Below are positions 42,348 through 48,357 of a DNA stretch of 48,357 nucleotides, in pieces. Under the pieces are notes generated by a model that saw nothing but the letters and a program-made list of their open reading frames with translations, did not search any database and was not told the origin of the DNA. The position numbers and the translations under genes are program-made. Origin of the DNA: Clostridia bacterium (GTDB lineage: Bacteria; Bacillota; Clostridia; Oscillospirales; CAG-272); assembly GCA_017504245.1 (NCBI GenBank), contig JAFVRQ010000040.1:1-48357 (forward strand), given 5' to 3'. Each line of letters begins with the position of its first letter. Position 1 is the first letter of the stretch.

Positions 42348-42359
42348 TGTTTTTCCTCC

Positions 42360-43019
42360 TTAAGATAGATAGCGTGAAATCATACCGAAGAGTCCCGTTG
42401 CCATAAGCACACCGAGAATAATAAGTAATATTCCGCTGATTTTATTAATAACACCGTAATTTTTCTTGATGAAATTGAAAGCGCCCTTTAATCTGTCAAT
42501 AAGTATTGCACTGATAAATAAGGGAATTCCCAAGCCGATGGAGTAGGCAAAGAGCATCAAAATCCCCTCAACCATACTGCCTCTGTTAGCCGCAAGCATC
42601 AAGGCGGAGCCGAGAAACGCGCCAACGCAGGGAGTCCAACCTATTGAAAACACAATGCCAAAGAGAATTGACGAGAAGAAGCCGAGCTCCTTTTTGTTTT
42701 CAAACGTGCTGCCCTTGAACATTTTAAGATTGAAAAAGCCAAGAAAACTAAGACCGAAGAATATTACTACAAGTCCTGTGAGAATGTTTATCAGAGTGTT
42801 GTATTTGTTTAAAAATCCGCCTATAACACCCGCCAGAGCCCCGAGAGCCACGAATACAGTAGTAAAGCCGAGAATAAATCCGAGCGCGTTTTTGATTACT
42901 CTTTTTCCGTTTCTCTCACCGTTGCCTGCAAAATACGAGAAGTATATTGGGAGCATCGGCAAAAGACAGGGAGATGTAAAGGTGATAAAACCCTCTAAAA
43001 ATGATATAAAGTATTGCAT
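42360..43019 (-). CDS. ccdA: CcdA-type thiol:disulfide electron-transfer membrane protein
   Basis: This 219-residue protein with six predicted helices is the short, CcdA form of DsbD. The two redox cysteines are Cys18 in SPCLLPMLP and the Cys in GWTPCVGAFLG (about residue 131). It carries reducing power across the membrane from cytoplasmic thioredoxin to TlpA-like lipoproteins. It is the first gene of ccdA-tlpA on the minus strand. Its promoter has a Crp-like palindrome at -41, and the thioredoxin gene nearby has the same layout. TAAGGAGAT precedes the ATG. Confidence 0.9.
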   Translation of the reverse strand: MQYFISFLEGFITFTSPCLLPMLPIYFSYFAGNGERNGKRVIKNALGFILGFTTVFVALGALAGVIGGFLNKYNTLINILTGLVVIFFGLSFLGFFNLKMFKGSTFENKKELGFFSSILFGIVFSIGWTPCVGAFLGSALMLAANRGSMVEGILMLFAYSIGLGIPLFISAILIDRLKGAFNFIKKNYGVINKISGILLIILGVLMATGLFGMISRYLS

Positions 43020-43058
43020 GATTATCTCCTTAATATGTTATTTTTGTTTTGTATTTGT

Positions 43059-43100
43059 ATTATATCATATTTTTTTATAAATTTCTGTGATTTGGTCACA
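43059..43100 (-). promoter_or_regulatory. ccdA promoter with Crp-like activator site
   Basis: On the minus strand, TATAAT covers 43064-43059 and the start would be near 43052. The 17-bp position upstream reads CAGAAA, a poor -35 box. The palindrome TGTGACCAAATCACA lies at 43100-43086, centred 41 bases upstream of the start. This is the class II activator position. Confidence 0.75.
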
Positions 43101-43124
43101 TTTTTTTGTATTTTTGTAAAAATG

Positions 43125-43153
43125 TTGACATATTTCCAAAAAAGATATATAAT
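43125..43153 (+). promoter_or_regulatory. promoter of the Crp/Fnr-like regulator
   Basis: A consensus promoter: TTGACA (43125-43130), 17 bp, TATAAT (43148-43153). The palindrome at 43086-43100 is about 67 bases upstream of the start. Confidence 0.85.
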
Positions 43154-43183
43154 TAATCAAGAATTACAGTTTGGAGATGGCTT

Positions 43184-43861
43184 ATGGAAATATCCGAAAA
43201 GATTGAGTTGTTTAGAGAGTCCTTTCCTTTTTGGGAAAAACTAAGTGAAGATGATAAGAAAATATTTATAAATTCATCGTATGAAATGAGCTTTAGTAAG
43301 GGAGTAAATGTCCACGATGGAAACGAATGCACGGGTGTTATCCTTGTGAAAAAAGGGAGCTTGCGTATTTATATGCTCTCCGAGGATGGTAAGGAAATAA
43401 CACTCTACCGTCTGTTTGAGGGGGATTTGTGCATGTTATCTGCTTCGTGCGCGCTTACTTCTATTACATTCGACGTATTTATTGACTCTGAGGAGAATAG
43501 CGAATGTTTAATAGTGAGCGGATGCGTTTTTGAGGAGGTATCTACTCGTTTGCCCGAGGTGAAGATTTTTGCGCTTGAAACAGCTCTTAGCCGTTTTTCT
43601 GACGTTATGTGGGTTATGCAGCAGATACTTTTTATGAGTATGGACAAGCGTCTTGCAATTTTTTTGCTTGATGAGGTTGCAAAGACGGGAAGAGATAATA
43701 TAAAATTAACTCACGAGCAGATCGCCAAATATATGGGAAGTGCCCGTGAGGTTGTTACTCGTATGGTTAAATATTTTGTTTCAGAGGGGCTTATATCAAG
43801 CTCTCGTTCGGAAGGAATAAAAATACTTGATAAAAAGAAGTTAAGAGAATTAATCCTCTAA
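43184..43861 (+). CDS. Crp/Fnr-family regulator of thiol-redox genes
   Basis: This 225-residue protein has a cyclic-nucleotide-binding-type jelly roll (about 15-130: VILVKKGSLRIYMLSEDGKE), a dimer helix and a winged HTH (KLTHEQIAKYMGSAREVVTR). The recognition helix has Arg188-Glu189-x3-Arg193, the residues which in E. coli CRP read TGTGA. The sensor domain has several Cys (GDLCMLSASC, ECLIVSGC), so it may sense redox. The jelly roll lacks the FNR-type N-terminal Cys cluster. It lies divergent from ccdA and convergent with trxA, and both of those promoters carry TGTGA...TCACA sites. GGAG lies 7 bases before the ATG. Effector unknown. Confidence 0.85.
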   Translation: MEISEKIELFRESFPFWEKLSEDDKKIFINSSYEMSFSKGVNVHDGNECTGVILVKKGSLRIYMLSEDGKEITLYRLFEGDLCMLSASCALTSITFDVFIDSEENSECLIVSGCVFEEVSTRLPEVKIFALETALSRFSDVMWVMQQILFMSMDKRLAIFLLDEVAKTGRDNIKLTHEQIAKYMGSAREVVTRMVKYFVSEGLISSSRSEGIKILDKKKLRELIL

Positions 43862-44158
43862 AAGCTCAAGCACCTCGTCCTTTGGCATAGAGCCGCGTGC
43901 TTTTTTAAGCACGTTTCCTTTGTGAATAACCACTAACGTAGGAATACTGAAAATTGCGAATTTGCTTGCAAGGTCAGGGTTTTCATCAACATTTATCTTG
44001 GCAACGAGAAATTCGTTCTGCTCCGCGGCAATTTCGTCAATAACGGGTGAAAGTTCACGGCAAGGGCCGCACCAATCGGCATAAAAGTCGATAAGTACCT
44101 TCTTATCGCTGTTGATTATTTCTTCTAAATTATTGTTTATAATTTTAATAACTGACAT
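43850..44158 (-). CDS. trxA: thioredoxin
   Basis: A 102-residue cytoplasmic thioredoxin with active site Trp29-Cys30-Gly-Pro-Cys33 and cis-proline in FSIPT. It would keep cytoplasmic thiols reduced and can feed electrons to CcdA. AAAGGAGA precedes the ATG. Its 3' end overlaps the end of the convergent Crp/Fnr-like gene by 12 bases. Its promoter has the same palindrome and spacing as ccdA, so it is probably in the same regulon. Confidence 0.95.
   Translation of the reverse strand: MSVIKIINNNLEEIINSDKKVLIDFYADWCGPCRELSPVIDEIAAEQNEFLVAKINVDENPDLASKFAIFSIPTLVVIHKGNVLKKARGSMPKDEVLELLED
43896..43916 (+). terminator. possible weak terminator of the regulator gene, within trxA
   Basis: CGTGCTT pairs with AAGCACG around TTTT and is followed by TTTCCTTT. 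It starts 35 bases after the regulator stop but lies inside the opposite-strand trxA coding region, so it may be incidental. Confidence 0.3.
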
Positions 44159-44192
44159 AATTGTGTCTCCTTTGTTTTTGTTTTACGATTGG

Positions 44193-44234
44193 ATTATAGC
44201 ATATTTTTTTGCTTATTTCAGTGATTTAGTCACA
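44193..44234 (-). promoter_or_regulatory. trxA promoter with Crp-like activator site
   Basis: On the minus strand, TATAAT covers 44198-44193 and the start would be near 44186. TGTGACTAAATCACT lies at 44234-44220, centred 41 bases upstream. There is no good -35 box. The stretch after the palindrome (GAAAT, then AAAAAAATATG) repeats that of the ccdA promoter. Confidence 0.75.
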
Positions 44235-44257
44235 AAGGTTGAAATTTTAATAATGAT

Positions 44258-44294
44258 GAAGGCAAGTTGAAATCCGTTTGCCTTCTTTTTTTTA
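44258..44294 (+). terminator. strong + strand terminator upstream of alaS
   Basis: GAAGGCAA (44258-44265) pairs with TTGCCTTC (44278-44285), followed by eight T. The only + strand gene before it is the Crp/Fnr-like regulator, 400 bases upstream, so its transcript may run antisense through trxA to this point. Confidence 0.75.
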
Positions 44295-44303
44295 TTAAAG
44301 CTA

Positions 44304-44332
44304 TTGACAAAATATGAAAAAAATGATAATAT
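44304..44332 (+). promoter_or_regulatory. alaS promoter
   Basis: TTGACA (44304-44309) and TAATAT (44327-44332) are 17 bp apart. TG precedes the -10 hexamer region, and the start would be near 44339, at the 5' edge of the T-box leader. Confidence 0.7.
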
Positions 44333-44344
44333 ATCTGTGTTGAA

Positions 44345-44596
44345 AAACTTTGATGGGAATAAGTAGTATTCTTTTGTTCATTCAGAGAGTCGGCGGTTGG
44401 TGTGAGTCGGTAGAGCTTGGAATATGAAGCTATCCTTGAGTTACTTCCGAAAGGAAAGTCGGGTGCGCCCGTTAAAGCGTGGGCTAAAATTTAGCCGTTG
44501 AGGTCATTTTTGTGAGAAAATGGCGAAATAAGGTGGTATCGCGAGCGCTCTCGTCCTTATGCAAAAGCATTTGGCGTGGGGGCTTTATATTTTTGG
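44345..44596 (+). ncRNA. T-box leader sensing uncharged tRNA-Ala
   Basis: The leader has the Stem I signatures AGTA (near 44362) and AGAGAGTCGGCGGTTGGTGT, and a probable specifier codon GCT (Ala) at 44429-44431 in GAAGCTATC. The T-box is AAGGTGGTATCGCG (44530-44543), whose TGGT (44534-44537) pairs with the tRNA NCCA end; the T fits the A discriminator of tRNA-Ala. CGTCCTT (44552-44558) pairs back to AAGG as the antiterminator. A T-rich terminator region follows (GGGGGCTTTATATTTTT). The consensus TGGTACCGCG has one change, C to T. It should raise alaS expression when tRNA-Ala is uncharged. Confidence 0.88.
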
Positions 44597-44602
44597 GAGA
44601 AC

Positions 44603-44628
44603 GGACAGTCGAGGATGCCTGTCCATAC
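44603..44628. repeat. REP-like palindrome, copy 4
   Basis: Arms GGACAG and CTGTCC enclose TCGAGGATGC, followed by ATACA. It is the same family as the three copies at 1.9-2.3 kb. It lies between the T-box terminator and alaS, inside a wider inverted repeat, TTTTGGGAG (44590-44598) and CTCCCAAAA (44648-44656). Confidence 0.65.
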
Positions 44629-44700
44629 AACTAAACATTGATTATTCCTCCCAAAAGAACATCTTAACCTTGTAATTTTAACCGAAAGGAAATATATAAA

Positions 44701-47331
44701 ATGAAATGGACATCACTTAACGATTTGAGAGAAAGCTATCTCTCATTCTTTGAAAAAAAAGGACATTTGAGATTAAAATCCTTCCCACTTGTTCCTATTA
44801 ATGACAAATCCTTGCTTCTTATCAACTCGGGTATGGCACCTATGAAGAAATACTTCACAGGTGAAGAAGAGCCCCCGAGAAACCGCGTTTGCACTTGCCA
44901 GAAGTGTATCAGAACGCCCGACCTTGAAAGAGTTGGACACACGGCTCGTCACGGAACGTTCTTTGAAATGCTCGGTAACTTCTCATTTGGCGACTACTTT
45001 AAGGTAGAGGCAATCGAATGGTGTTGGGAATTCCTTACAAAAGAGCTTGAAATCCCTGAAAATCTTCTTTGGCCCTCAATTTACGAGCAGGACGATGAGT
45101 CCTATGATATTTGGGTAAATCACATTGGTGTTAACCCCGACCACGTTGTTCGTATGGGCAAGGCGGACAACTTTTGGGAGCACGGCACGGGTCCTTGCGG
45201 TCCTTGTTCCGAAATCTACTTTGACCGTGGTGAAAAGTACGGTTGCGGTGATCCCAACTGTAAGCCCGGTTGTGAGTGCGACAGATATATGGAGATCTGG
45301 AACAACGTATTTTCACAGTTCAACAATATGGGCGATGGTACTTACGAGGAACTCGCTCAAAAGAATATCGACACAGGTATGGGCCTTGAACGTCTTGCGT
45401 GTGTAATGCAGGGTGTTGACAATATGTTTGAGGTTGACTCTATCAGAAGAATTATTGATAAGGTTTGCGAAATTTCAGGCAAGACATACGGAAATGATGC
45501 TAATAACGATATTTCAATTCGTGTTATCACCGACCACACAAGAAGCGCAATGTTTATGATTGCTGACGGTGTTATTCCTTCAAATGAAGGACGTGGCTAC
45601 GTTCTTCGTAGAATTATTCGTCGCGCTTGCCGTCACGGAAAGCTTCTTGGCATCAACCACGCATTCCTTGTTGATATGGTCAACGTAGCAATTGCAGAAA
45701 GCTGTGCGGCATATCCCGAGCTTTCTGAAAAGGGTGACTATATTCGTAAGGTGCTTTCTATGGAAGAAGAAAGATTTGATGCAACAATCGATGCAGGTCT
45801 TTCAATCCTCTCCGACCTTATCCGTGGCGCTATTAAAGAAAACAGTGACACAATTTCAGGTGAAGAAGTATTTAAACTCTATGATACGTTCGGCTTCCCG
45901 ATTGATTTGACACGTGAAATTGCTGAAGAAAATCACCTCAAGATTGACGAAGAAGCATTTAAGGCTCTTATGCTTGATCAGAGAACAAGAGCGAGAGAAG
46001 CAAGAGCTAATATCAGTGGTTGGTCCGACAACTCCAAGAATATTCTTGCTGATCTCCCCAAAACTGAATTTACAGGTTATACCGATTACAGAAGCGAAGC
46101 TAAGGTTGTTGCAATCCTTGTTAACGACGAGAGCGTTGCATCTGTTAACGAGGGTGATTGCACAGTTGTGCTTGACAGAACTCCTTTCTACGGAGAGGGT
46201 GGCGGTCAGGTTGGCGACTGCGGTACAATTTATGGTGCAAATTCACTGCTCACGGTTTACGATACAAAGAAAACTGATGGTGTTTACATCCACCTTTGTA
46301 CAGTTGCTAATGGTACTTTGAACGTTGGTGATGTGATTACTGCAGATATTCTTGATTCTCGTCGCGATGCGATAAAGAGAAATCACTCCGCGGCTCACTT
46401 GCTTCAGGCGGCTCTCCGTACAGTTCTTGGTACACACGTTGAGCAGGCGGGCTCTTACGTTGACGAAAATGTTTGCCGTTTTGACTTTACACATTTCGTT
46501 GCTCTTACTGAAAACGAGCTTAAGCAGGTTGAAGCACTTGTTAATGCGCACATTCTTGCCGCTAACGAGATTGTTACAAGAGAAATGGACATCGAAAGTG
46601 CAAGAAAAGAGGGTGCTATGGCGCTCTTTGGTGAAAAGTACGGAAAAACTGTTCGCGTTGTAAAGATGGGTAGCTTCTCAACCGAGCTTTGCGGTGGTAC
46701 ACACTGTGACAACACCGGAAAGATTGGTCTTTTCAAGATAATTTCCGAGTCTTCAGTTGCAGCAGGTGTTCGTAGAATTGAAGCAGTAACAGGTCTTGGC
46801 GTGCTTCATATTCTTGCAACAAAAGACGCACTTATTAACCAGACGGCTGCTGAACTTAAAGTTCCCAATGCAAACGATCTCGCAAAGAGAGCGAATGCGG
46901 TTATGGGTGAAATTGCATCTCTTAAGAAGGAGATTGAAGCACTTAATAACAAGATTGCTTCTTCCAAACTTGATGGAGTTCTTAATTCTGCAAAGCAGAT
47001 TAAGTCAGTTAAACTTATCGCGTTCAATGCCGAAGGTATGGATGTTGACAGTGCAAGAACTCTTGGCGACAAGATTAAGGCAGAGCATCCTGACACAGTT
47101 GCGGTTCTTGCTGTAAATGCTCACGGAAAGCTCAACTTTATCGCAGTTGCAGGTAAGGACGCAGTTGCAAATGGTGTTCACGCAGGCAAGCTCGTAGGCG
47201 CAGTTGCTTCCGTTACCGGCGGTAAGGGCGGCGGACGTCCCGACTCTGCTATGGCAGGCGGACAAGACGCAACCAAGATTGACGAAGCTTTGAATAAAGC
47301 TTGCGAAATTGTTGAAACGATGTCGAAATAA
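44701..47331 (+). CDS. alaS: alanyl-tRNA synthetase
   Basis: It charges tRNA-Ala. The 876-residue protein is full length: class II catalytic core (GHLRLKSFPLVPINDKSLLL and the HGTFFEMLGNFSFGDYFK motif), tRNA recognition domain, editing domain with HSAAHLLQ and CGGTHCDNTG zinc motifs, and the C-terminal coiled-coil/DHHA1 domain ending GGGRPDSAMAGGQD. GAAAGGAAA precedes the ATG. It is controlled by the T-box leader upstream. Confidence 0.97.
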   Translation: MKWTSLNDLRESYLSFFEKKGHLRLKSFPLVPINDKSLLLINSGMAPMKKYFTGEEEPPRNRVCTCQKCIRTPDLERVGHTARHGTFFEMLGNFSFGDYFKVEAIEWCWEFLTKELEIPENLLWPSIYEQDDESYDIWVNHIGVNPDHVVRMGKADNFWEHGTGPCGPCSEIYFDRGEKYGCGDPNCKPGCECDRYMEIWNNVFSQFNNMGDGTYEELAQKNIDTGMGLERLACVMQGVDNMFEVDSIRRIIDKVCEISGKTYGNDANNDISIRVITDHTRSAMFMIADGVIPSNEGRGYVLRRIIRRACRHGKLLGINHAFLVDMVNVAIAESCAAYPELSEKGDYIRKVLSMEEERFDATIDAGLSILSDLIRGAIKENSDTISGEEVFKLYDTFGFPIDLTREIAEENHLKIDEEAFKALMLDQRTRAREARANISGWSDNSKNILADLPKTEFTGYTDYRSEAKVVAILVNDESVASVNEGDCTVVLDRTPFYGEGGGQVGDCGTIYGANSLLTVYDTKKTDGVYIHLCTVANGTLNVGDVITADILDSRRDAIKRNHSAAHLLQAALRTVLGTHVEQAGSYVDENVCRFDFTHFVALTENELKQVEALVNAHILAANEIVTREMDIESARKEGAMALFGEKYGKTVRVVKMGSFSTELCGGTHCDNTGKIGLFKIISESSVAAGVRRIEAVTGLGVLHILATKDALINQTAAELKVPNANDLAKRANAVMGEIASLKKEIEALNNKIASSKLDGVLNSAKQIKSVKLIAFNAEGMDVDSARTLGDKIKAEHPDTVAVLAVNAHGKLNFIAVAGKDAVANGVHAGKLVGAVASVTGGKGGGRPDSAMAGGQDATKIDEALNKACEIVETMSK

Positions 47332-47361
47332 TAGGACAAAACTATTATAAAAATATAACTA

Positions 47362-47391
47362 AAAACGGCAGGGAAACCTGCCGTTTTTTGA
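47362..47391 (+). terminator. terminator of alaS
   Basis: AAAACGGCAGG (47362-47372) pairs with CCTGCCGTTTT (47377-47387) around GAAA, followed by TT. Confidence 0.9.
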
Positions 47392-47399
47392 TAAAAGTT

Positions 47400-47580
47400 A
47401 GTTGGGTACCCATTAGTCGCTTTTGAAAAAGCTCCGCAAAACTTTTGTAGAGCTTCGCGGCAAAATTTTGCGCAAATCGGGATGTTTTGTGAAGCAAAAC
47501 ATCACATAACGATTTTCTCGCCATTTTAACAGGCGCCTCGAAAATCTGTGATTTGCTACTTAAAATTGTAGTCATTTTGA
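47400..47580. other. hairpin-rich, possibly repetitive gene-free stretch
   Basis: It contains GATGTTTTG/CAAAACATC (47481-47503, 5-base loop) and the further short palindromic patches GGGTACCC (47404-47411) and CAAAATTTTG (47461-47470). The minus strand is open for 76 codons but the peptide (MTTILSSKSQIFEAPVKMAR and on) has no recognisable features. I recall similar sequence recurring in gut Firmicutes, so it may be an interspersed repeat and not a gene. Confidence 0.35.
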
Positions 47581-47603
47581 TAGTGAGTTAAATATTGAGA
47601 TAC

Positions 47604-47632
47604 TTGACACATAAAAATAATTGTGTTATAAT
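47604..47632 (+). promoter_or_regulatory. promoter of the 47661 gene
   Basis: TTGACA (47604-47609) and TATAAT (47627-47632) are 17 bp apart, a consensus promoter. Confidence 0.85.
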
Positions 47633-47660
47633 ATCCAAAACATTAAAAGGCGGTGAAAAT

Positions 47661-48197
47661 ATGAAATTGGTAATAATAGTAGGTAGCGGAGCGGTTGGAA
47701 AGATGACCGTTGGGCAGGAGCTTATGAAGATAACCGATTTGCGCCTTTTTCATAATCATATGATTATTGAGCCCGTTATTGATGTTTTTGGATACTTTAA
47801 CGGTGTGGCTATACAAAAGCTGCGCGAGGTTATTTTTGACGAATTCACCAAGGGCGATTATAACGGTATGATTTTCACTATGATGTGGGCTTTTGATATG
47901 CCGAGCGACAGGGAATACATAATGAATGTCGCATCTAAATTTGACGAGGTTTATTGTGTTGAGCTTATTGCCGATAGGAATGTTCGCCTTGAGAGAAACA
48001 AGACCGAAAACCGTCTTAAAAACAAAGCATCAAAGCGCGATCTTGAAATATCGGAGCAGAGATTGTTGAATGAAGAAAGATATCGTCTTGTGAGTGAAGA
48101 AGGAGAAATTCCATTTGAAAATTATTTGAGAATTGACAATACAAATCTCGCCCCCGACGTCGTTGCAAAAATGATAAAAGAAAAATTTAATTTGTAA
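47661..48197 (+). CDS. P-loop kinase-like protein
   Basis: This 178-residue protein starts VIIVGSGAVGKMTVGQELMK, a P-loop in which the usual Ser/Thr after GK is Met followed by Thr, as in a family of small shikimate-kinase-like or AAA-type proteins whose members read AVGKMTVGQEL. LFHNHMIIEPV is the matching second motif, and a basic helical lid (RLERNKTENRLKNKASKRDL) follows. The ATG at 47661 follows AAAAGGCGGTG; the longer reading from 47595 covers the promoter. It stands alone with a consensus promoter. Substrate unknown. Its stop lies 19 bases before the putative insertion-sequence end. Confidence 0.75.
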   Translation: MKLVIIVGSGAVGKMTVGQELMKITDLRLFHNHMIIEPVIDVFGYFNGVAIQKLREVIFDEFTKGDYNGMIFTMMWAFDMPSDREYIMNVASKFDEVYCVELIADRNVRLERNKTENRLKNKASKRDLEISEQRLLNEERYRLVSEEGEIPFENYLRIDNTNLAPDVVAKMIKEKFNL

Positions 48198-48216
48198 ATA
48201 CAAAAAAGGACTCAAG

Positions 48217-48357
48217 TGAAGTGACCCCCGAATAGTTCACAAAAAATAAAAAAGGGTCACAAAAAGCAGGAAGGGATTATCTCTTCCTGTTTTTGAGTCT
48301 TGAAGTATTGTAAAAAGTTAACCAATCTTCAACAAGTAGTAGAAATTCATCAAAAGA
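48217..48357 (-). mobile_element. end of a putative IS3-family insertion sequence
   Basis: TGAAGTGACCCCCGAATAGT (48217-48236) resembles the terminal inverted repeats of IS3/IS150-type elements (TG...TGxCCCCC...A-TT...). Just inside it lies the C-terminal fragment of a transposase-like frame pointing outward to this end. The element continues past the window. Confidence 0.5.
48277..48357 (-). CDS. IS3-type transposase, C-terminal fragment
   Basis: The minus strand encodes SFDEFLLLVEDWLTFYNTSR followed by LKNRKR and a stop at 48277. DEF...YN-x-x-R-L is the C-terminal pattern of IS3 OrfB (usually FYN-x-x-R-L or YYNNxR). The hairpin CAGGAAG/CTTCCTG (48267-48289) with T-runs on both sides would act as a terminator. 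The rest of the gene lies beyond the window. Confidence 0.4.
   Translation of the reverse strand, partial: SFDEFLLLVEDWLTFYNTSRLKNRKR

Noticed and set aside
47345..47575. 76-codon minus-strand frame downstream of alaS
   Set aside because: No ribosome site or motif; it overlaps the alaS terminator and a hairpin-rich stretch that is more likely a repeat.
48220..48258. GTGACCC...GGGTCAC as another Crp-like site
   Set aside because: The arms do not match TGTGA-N5-TCACA spacing; it is better explained as part of the insertion-sequence end.

Overview
The window looks like part of a chromosome (or metagenome contig) from an uncultured, anaerobic, spore-forming Clostridia-type Firmicute, probably from a gut or rumen. 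The evidence is an alpha/beta small acid-soluble spore protein, a T-box leader in front of alaS, canonical TTGACA/TATAAT promoters with 17-bp spacers, strong AGGAGG ribosome sites, lipobox lipoproteins and a bacilli/clostridia-type pyr operon. The two ends look like assembly edges. The first ~160 bases read on the minus strand as a leucyl-tRNA synthetase editing-domain fragment that runs into a BspA-type leucine-rich-repeat gene lacking its start. The last ~140 bases look like the end of an IS3-family insertion sequence.

Layout. 1-2.5 kb: BspA-like repeat protein, then a 740-base non-coding stretch with short palindromic (REP-like) elements. 2.5-4.8 kb: a three-gene unit (zinc-ribbon/HtrA-like serine protease, possible SPFH-like protein, small helical protein). 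4.9-7 kb: a regulator with a DNA-binding domain at each end, two sets of palindromes, a small Cys-rich protein and an overlapping 29-residue membrane peptide. 7-9.6 kb: a secreted modular protein. 9.7-30.9 kb: one 21-kb fructan-utilisation operon. It holds an ABC ATPase, a membrane protein, fructokinase, two lipoprotein GH32 enzymes, a LacI-type regulator, a sugar-binding protein, two permeases, two large surface proteins and one cytoplasmic GH32. Its promoter lies between two identical 16-bp palindromes. 31-32.2 kb: phosphofructokinase. 32.3-40.9 kb: pyrC-carB-pyrK-pyrD-pyrF-pyrE-pyrB (carA absent). 41-44.2 kb: SASP and a thiol-redox cluster (ccdA, TlpA-like lipoprotein, Crp/Fnr-like regulator, thioredoxin). 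44.3-47.4 kb: T-box leader and alaS. 47.6-48.2 kb: a small P-loop kinase-like protein.

How the genes fit together. Fructan is probably bound and cut at the surface by lipoprotein GH32 enzymes. Fructo-oligosaccharides would enter through the ABC importer and be cut by the cytoplasmic GH32. Fructose would then be phosphorylated by fructokinase and pass to phosphofructokinase, encoded immediately downstream under its own promoter. The LacI-type protein inside the operon is the natural candidate to bind the paired palindromes.

The strongest new observation is in the redox cluster. The ccdA-tlpA and trxA promoters each carry a TGTGA-N5-TCACA palindrome centred 41 bases upstream of the predicted start, with no recognisable -35 box. 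The Crp/Fnr-like regulator encoded between them has the R-E-x-x-x-R recognition residues that read TGTGA in CRP. Other notable items are a GH32 whose nucleophile motif reads WMNEPHS instead of WMNDPNG, a PyrB carrying only the zinc module of PyrI, a sugar ABC ATPase with an ~85-residue coiled-coil-like insertion, and seven copies of one surface module in two neighbouring non-enzymatic proteins. All functional statements rest on reading the sequence; no database search was run.
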